Shown here in pieces: positions 4,727-6,111 of a DNA stretch of 6,111 bases. The position numbers were made by a program, and so were the translations under genes. Every line of letters begins with the position of its first letter. Positions within the stretch are counted from its first letter, which is position 1. Source of the stretch: Candidatus Dojkabacteria bacterium (GTDB taxonomy: Bacteria; Patescibacteriota; Dojkabacteria; B142; OLB20); contig JAGQLK010000074.1 of assembly GCA_020429485.1 (NCBI GenBank), positions 1-6,111 on the forward strand, written 5' to 3'. Under the pieces are notes generated by a model. That model was given only the letters and a program-made list of their open reading frames with translations. It was not told the DNA's origin and did no database searches.

Positions 4727-6111
4727 CTACCAGGCACCTCCGCCTCCACCGCCTCCTCCACCTCCGGAGAAGCCGCCAGAAAATCCACCTCCACCGCTCC
4801 AACCACCACCACTAGAACCTGATGAAGAAGGTGCGCTAGTTAGACTGCTACTTGTAGTAGAATTGAAGTCAGATAGTGCATCTGCTAGATAAATAGCATT
4901 CCAATTATTTCCTGTTCCTTCATACCAATCAGGCTGTCCCTGATAAATGTCTTTGAACTTTTCAGCCCAACTTTTTTCAATACCAAATACTATTGCATAT
5001 GATAGAAACTTTTCGAATGTTTCTGGAGTTAAATTCTGAACTCTATATTTTTCAGCTGTTTCCATGTACATCTTAAACCCAAGTACCTGATCAAATACTT
5101 TCCCACCAATTTCTGTTTTGGCAGGCATTGCACCACTTACAAATAGTCCAACTATACCAAGCATAATTGCGCTACCTGAAGCTGTAATAAACAAAGGAAG
5201 AAATATATTTACCATGATCGATCCTACGCCTACTACAATTAGCAACACGGAGATTGCAATATACTTTGTACGCACTTTATCTGGTGATGATTCAAAGTAC
5301 TTTTTCTCTACCATTTCATTGTAAACAGCTTTTCTGATACCTGGTACTTTTGTATAGAATTTATTTTTGAGGCTAGTAGTAGTTACACGATCTTTTCCTC
5401 CCATAATATCATCGATAATTCTTTTTTCTGTAGCAGGAAGATCTGCAAAGTCTTTTACTTTAATAATCTCAAAGTCCTTATTTTTTAGCTTTATTCCTAA
5501 TACTTTCTTTTCTTCAAATTCTCTTATTTTTAAATACCCCCTATAAGCTAAATCAATTATTGTTGAGGTAATATCAACTGTATCAACCTTTTCATCTTTA
5601 AGAGACCCCAATAAATAAGGTCTAATATCATCTGGTGGATTGTAAATAGGAATAATAGTCTCTCTTCTACCTTTATCTTTACCAGCAGTTCTCCATTTGA
5701 AATAGATCCATAAAAGTCCACCTGGAAGTAAAAGACAACCAATCACATTACAAAATCCTATTGCAGCCCAGATTAGCATAGTTGCAGTACTAGGAGACAA
5801 ATCTACTGTAAGATCAGTTTCTTCACCAGCAACTAAATCGATGACAACAGCTTCTGACTCATACCCATCAGCAGTAAATAATAGTTCAGCCCTTCCTGTT
5901 GGGAATCCTGCTATCTTATCACTCACTTCTCCTAAGTCTATGCCGTTATAATAAACTCTTTGTGTAGATGGAGATAACTCAAGATTAATACTGGCGTAAT
6001 TATCTACTGTTCCTCTTGGTATTTTAGTAAGGACTGTAAATTCTTCAAACGGTAACAGATTCTCAGAAGTTAGCGAAAGTGTTTTACCCTTATATTGCCA
6101 GTAGTATGTAT
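4727..6111 (-). CDS. DUF2207 membrane protein with PEGA-like domain (N-terminus beyond right edge)
   Basis: The frame stays open to the right edge, giving 460 residues in the window (numbered from the codon at 6109); the GTG at 5926 is internal. Residues ~1-38 are the end of the DUF2207 extracytoplasmic domain (LLPFEEFTVLTKIPRGTV resembles the family's G-L-T-V-x-x-x-x-P-K-G-V-V). Residues ~39-106 read as a PEGA-like domain: RVYYNGIDLGE, FPTGRAELLFTADGYE, then AGEETDLTVDL. TM1 is ~110-138. The cytoplasmic part carries the family segments YNPPDDIRPYLLGSL (156-170) and IIDLAYRGYLKI (184-195). TM2 and TM3 are ~283-305 and 308-328. A further soluble region leads to a Ser/Thr stretch and a Gly-rich tail (431-458) ending in ten glycines and A-W, as is common in DUF2207 proteins. 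The function of the family is unknown. It lies 137 bp upstream of secD on the same strand. Confidence 0.88.
   Translation of the reverse strand, partial: TYYWQYKGKTLSLTSENLLPFEEFTVLTKIPRGTVDNYASINLELSPSTQRVYYNGIDLGEVSDKIAGFPTGRAELLFTADGYESEAVVIDLVAGEETDLTVDLSPSTATMLIWAAIGFCNVIGCLLLPGGLLWIYFKWRTAGKDKGRRETIIPIYNPPDDIRPYLLGSLKDEKVDTVDITSTIIDLAYRGYLKIREFEEKKVLGIKLKNKDFEIIKVKDFADLPATEKRIIDDIMGGKDRVTTTSLKNKFYTKVPGIRKAVYNEMVEKKYFESSPDKVRTKYIAISVLLIVVGVGSIMVNIFLPLFITASGSAIMLGIVGLFVSGAMPAKTEIGGKVFDQVLGFKMYMETAEKYRVQNLTPETFEKFLSYAIVFGIEKSWAEKFKDIYQGQPDWYEGTGNNWNAIYLADALSDFNSTTSSSLTSAPSSSGSSGGGWSGGGGFSGGFSGGGGGGGGGGAW
4736..4819 (-). repeat. Gly-codon low-complexity tract at the DUF2207 C-terminus
   Basis: This part of the DUF2207 gene encodes the Gly/Ser/Phe/Trp tail, ending in ten consecutive Gly codons (4765-4736). 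The coding strand is a run of GGN triplets, so it is locally G-rich (C-rich on the plus strand) in otherwise AT-rich DNA. The Gly codons vary (GGA, GGT, GGC), so the tract is kept at protein level rather than being a pure trinucleotide expansion. Such tails are a normal feature of the family. Confidence 0.8.

Noticed and set aside
4698..4892. Plus-strand ORF encoding a proline-rich peptide
   Set aside because: It is the antisense shadow of the DUF2207 poly-Gly tail: GGN codons read on the other strand as CCN proline codons.
5924..5926. GTG as the start of the DUF2207 gene
   Set aside because: The frame continues without a stop through 6111 and the extra residues match the end of the DUF2207 ectodomain and the first half of the PEGA-like domain, so the GTG is an internal Val codon.
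1..6111. Recoded TGA (glycine) genetic code
   Set aside because: All genes read intact with standard stops, no in-frame TGA is needed, and extending the plus-strand gene past its TGA only enters the antisense of the surface-protein gene.
1..6111. CRISPR array, tRNA, rRNA, insertion sequence or defence system
   Set aside because: No regularly spaced repeats, no tRNA-like TTC-loop signatures, no transposase motifs or terminal inverted repeats, and no nuclease or toxin domains were seen on either strand.

Overview
The window is an AT-rich (roughly two-thirds A+T by eye), densely packed bacterial segment. Everything recognisable is about moving proteins to, or displaying them on, the cell envelope. 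Separate, strongly diverged secD and secF genes, small intergenic gaps, few Shine-Dalgarno sites, a secreted cupredoxin-like/FN3/Ig-like membrane-anchored protein and a DUF2207 protein with a poly-glycine tail together suggest a Candidate Phyla Radiation (Patescibacteria) genome. That placement is inference: there is no rRNA or other phylogenetic marker. The genes read cleanly with the standard bacterial code. No in-frame TGA is needed, so the TGA-glycine lineages (Gracilibacteria, Absconditabacteria) are unlikely.

Layout, left to right. (1) 2-328, plus strand: the 3' end of an unrecognised protein, open to the left edge. (2) 268-1653, minus: a 461-aa surface protein with signal peptide, cupredoxin-like domain, FN3 domain, Q/N/T linker, Ig-like domain, one C-terminal membrane helix and a cytoplasmic tail. 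Its 3' end overlaps gene 1 tail-to-tail by 61 bp. (3) 1691-2206, minus: a GNAT N-acetyltransferase. (4) 2200-3129, minus: SecF. (5) 3129-4589, minus: SecD, with a TTG start. (6) 4727-6111, minus: a DUF2207 membrane protein with a PEGA-like domain, whose N-terminus lies beyond the right edge.

All minus-strand genes are co-directional: DUF2207, 137-bp gap, secD, 1-nt overlap, secF, 7-nt overlap, GNAT, 37-bp gap, surface protein. secD-secF-GNAT is almost certainly one translationally coupled transcript. -10-like hexamers 7 and 8 nt ahead of the secD and surface-protein starts suggest separate, possibly leaderless, initiation there. SecD and SecF normally form the accessory complex that uses the proton-motive force to pull exported proteins off the SecYEG channel. 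The surface protein and DUF2207 are plausible clients of that export route.

The main point of interest is that both Sec subunits appear to lack the charged transmembrane residues used for proton coupling in characterised SecDF, although the fold and helix layout remain recognisable. The surface protein also has a cupredoxin-like fold with no histidine anywhere and a lone Cys-Cys pair. I found no RNA genes, CRISPR array, insertion sequence or defence system. There is no gene-free stretch longer than 137 bp.
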